Source: an uncultured Anaerolineae bacterium
GTDB lineage: Bacteria > Chloroflexota > Anaerolineae > Anaerolineales > Villigracilaceae
DNA length: 7,442 nt
Reading direction: 5' to 3'
NCBI GenBank assembly: GCA_903854805.1
Contig: CAINXK010000604.1
Span: 1-7,442 of the forward strand
Part shown: piece by piece, positions 6,405-7,442 of the stretch
Numbering within the stretch: the first letter of the stretch is position 1
Layout: each line of letters opens with the position of its first letter
Position numbers and translations under genes: made by a program
The notes under the pieces: model-generated
What the model was told of the DNA's origin: nothing
Databases searched by the model: none
The model's input: only the letters and a program-made list of their open reading frames with translations

Positions 6405-7225
6405 TGAATAGCTTTCCACCCTTTCCGCAAGACAAGGCGCGCATTGGATTGTTAGGCGTGGCCTTTGACGAAAACTCATCCTACCAACGCGGGCCAGCGT
6501 TAGCACCCGAGAAAATCCGCCAGGCTTTCTTTTGCCCTTCATCCAACCTATGGACAGAGACTGAAACCTATCTTGGCGCAGATGGCATTTTTGCCGATGC
6601 CGGCGACATCGCCCCAACGCAAGTCAACATGCCGGCTGAAACAGAAAGCGCGGCAAGCCAGTTATATGCCGCAGGTCTGAAAGTCTTTGCCTTTGGCGGT
6701 GATCACTCAGTAACCTATCCCCTGGTGCGCGCCGCGGCAAAGTTTTATCATGGGCTCACCATCTTGCATTTTGACGCCCACCCAGATTTGTACAACAATT
6801 TCGAAAACAACCCATATTCGCATGCGAGCCCATTTGCTCGCATCATGGAAGCCGGCCTGGCAAAACGTCTGGTGCAGGTCGGCATCCGTACCATCACGGA
6901 ACACCAACGCGAACAGAGCAGACGCTTTGGTGTGGAAGTCCTGACGATGCAGAATTGGCGCGAGGTGTTTAAGCTCCAGTTCGACTCGCCGCTCTATTTG
7001 ACCTTCGACATGGATTGTCTTGACCCGGCTTTCGCCCCCGGGATTTCGCACCGCGAACCAGGTGGGCTCAGCACCCGCGAAGCCTTAAGCATCATCCAGC
7101 CGCTCCAGGCAAACATTGTCGGCGCGGATCTGGTAGAGTTCAACCCGAGCCAGGATCCACTTGGGATCACTGACATGGTAGCGGCCAAACTGTTCAAAGA
7201 GATTGTGGCAAAGATGCTGGAATAA
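6401..7225 (+). CDS. Ureohydrolase (agmatinase/arginase) family protein
   Basis: A 274-residue protein, slightly shorter than most agmatinases. All ligands of the binuclear manganese centre are visible: His102 in FGGDHS (98-103), Asp125, His127 and Asp129 in FDAHPD (124-129), and Asp203 and Asp205 in TFDMDCLDP (201-209). His141 in SHASPF and Glu246 in DLVEFNP are also at usual active-site positions. The loop PGISHREPGGLS (213-224) corresponds to the PGTGTPEPGG region of agmatinases, so the fold is agmatinase-like, but its altered residues leave the substrate open: agmatine, guanidinobutyrate, guanidinopropionate, formiminoglutamate or another guanidino or amidino compound. The expected reaction releases urea (or formamide). 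Two adjacent ATG codons (6401, 6404) could start it. The first overlaps the epimerase stop, suggesting coupling. The next gene starts one base after the stop. Confidence 0.9.
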   Translation: MMNSFPPFPQDKARIGLLGVAFDENSSYQRGPALAPEKIRQAFFCPSSNLWTETETYLGADGIFADAGDIAPTQVNMPAETESAASQLYAAGLKVFAFGGDHSVTYPLVRAAAKFYHGLTILHFDAHPDLYNNFENNPYSHASPFARIMEAGLAKRLVQVGIRTITEHQREQSRRFGVEVLTMQNWREVFKLQFDSPLYLTFDMDCLDPAFAPGISHREPGGLSTREALSIIQPLQANIVGADLVEFNPSQDPLGITDMVAAKLFKEIVAKMLE

Positions 7226-7226
7226 C

Positions 7227-7442
7227 ATGAACCAACGCGAAAGAATATTTGCTGTTTTGAATCATCAGACCCCTGATCGCATTCCGCGTTTTGAGGTCTG
7301 GATCGATGCCTTGTACGCCGAACTGGGTGTGAGCGACCCATACGGCGCCTACGCAGACCTCGGACAGGATGCGGTCTTGATGCCGTCCCAATCCCCGGCT
7401 GAGAGCAATGCCTGGAAGAATGGTGTCGATGAATTGGGCCGA
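7227..7442 (+). CDS. Uroporphyrinogen decarboxylase (URO-D) family protein, N-terminal part
   Basis: An open frame begins with ATG one base after the ureohydrolase stop and runs for 72 codons without a stop to the window edge, so the gene is cut by the window rather than broken. The opening NQRERIFAVLNHQTPDRIPR (2-21) matches the N-terminus common to the broad URO-D superfamily, which includes heme-pathway decarboxylases and the corrinoid methyltransferases of the MtaA/CmuA type. In the broad family this RER-ALNHxxPDRxP opening is more typical of the methyltransferase-like and uncharacterised members than of HemE. The rest, including any zinc-ligand motif, is outside the window, so the role cannot be given. 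The tight spacing puts it in the same transcript. Confidence 0.75.
   Translation, partial: MNQRERIFAVLNHQTPDRIPRFEVWIDALYAELGVSDPYGAYADLGQDAVLMPSQSPAESNAWKNGVDELGR

Noticed and set aside
1..7442. Mobile elements, CRISPR arrays, tRNA or rRNA genes
   Set aside because: No transposase or integrase-like protein, no regularly spaced direct repeats, and no cloverleaf or rRNA-like stretch was seen.

Overview
The window is an ordinary bacterial stretch, with GC a little over half by eye. It holds one co-directional, tightly packed gene cluster on the + strand. Nothing fixes the taxonomy. The mix of proteins (sucrose-transporter-like MFS permease, CocE/NonD hydrolase, enolase-superfamily epimerase, URO-D-like protein) and the weak ribosome binding sites of the internal genes would fit an environmental anaerobe such as an Anaerolineae-type Chloroflexota, but that is only a guess.

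Layout. Bases 1-38 carry a terminator-like hairpin, probably ending a gene upstream of the window. Bases 39-380 hold no convincing gene and become AT-rich after about 300. A good sigma70-type promoter (382-410) follows, then a perfect 16-bp palindrome (420-435) near the predicted transcription start, a strong Shine-Dalgarno and the first gene. Seven genes run rightward: MFS transporter (466-1788), membrane-anchored alpha/beta hydrolase of the proline-iminopeptidase type (1810-2757), CocE/NonD (X-Pro dipeptidyl-peptidase-like) hydrolase (2815-4500), enoyl-CoA hydratase/isomerase (4497-5285), enolase-superfamily dipeptide epimerase (5298-6404), agmatinase/arginase-family ureohydrolase (6401-7225), and the first 72 codons of a URO-D-family protein (7227 to the window end). 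Two junctions are ATGA overlaps (4497-4500, 6401-6404) and two more are 1 and 12 bases. The widest gap (57 bases, between the second and third genes) contains a possible weak terminator.

How the genes may work together (inference). A permease, two serine hydrolases of peptidase/amidase/esterase types, a dipeptide epimerase, a ureohydrolase and a crotonase look like a catabolic or salvage operon. It could import a small conjugated compound, cleave its ester, amide or peptide bonds, invert a stereocentre, remove urea from a guanidino group and pass an acyl part to CoA-linked metabolism. A peptide-like or guanidino-containing substrate would fit, but no substrate can be read from sequence. I know of no described pathway with exactly this gene set, so the cluster as a whole is the most interesting item here. 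No mobile element, CRISPR array, rRNA or tRNA was seen.
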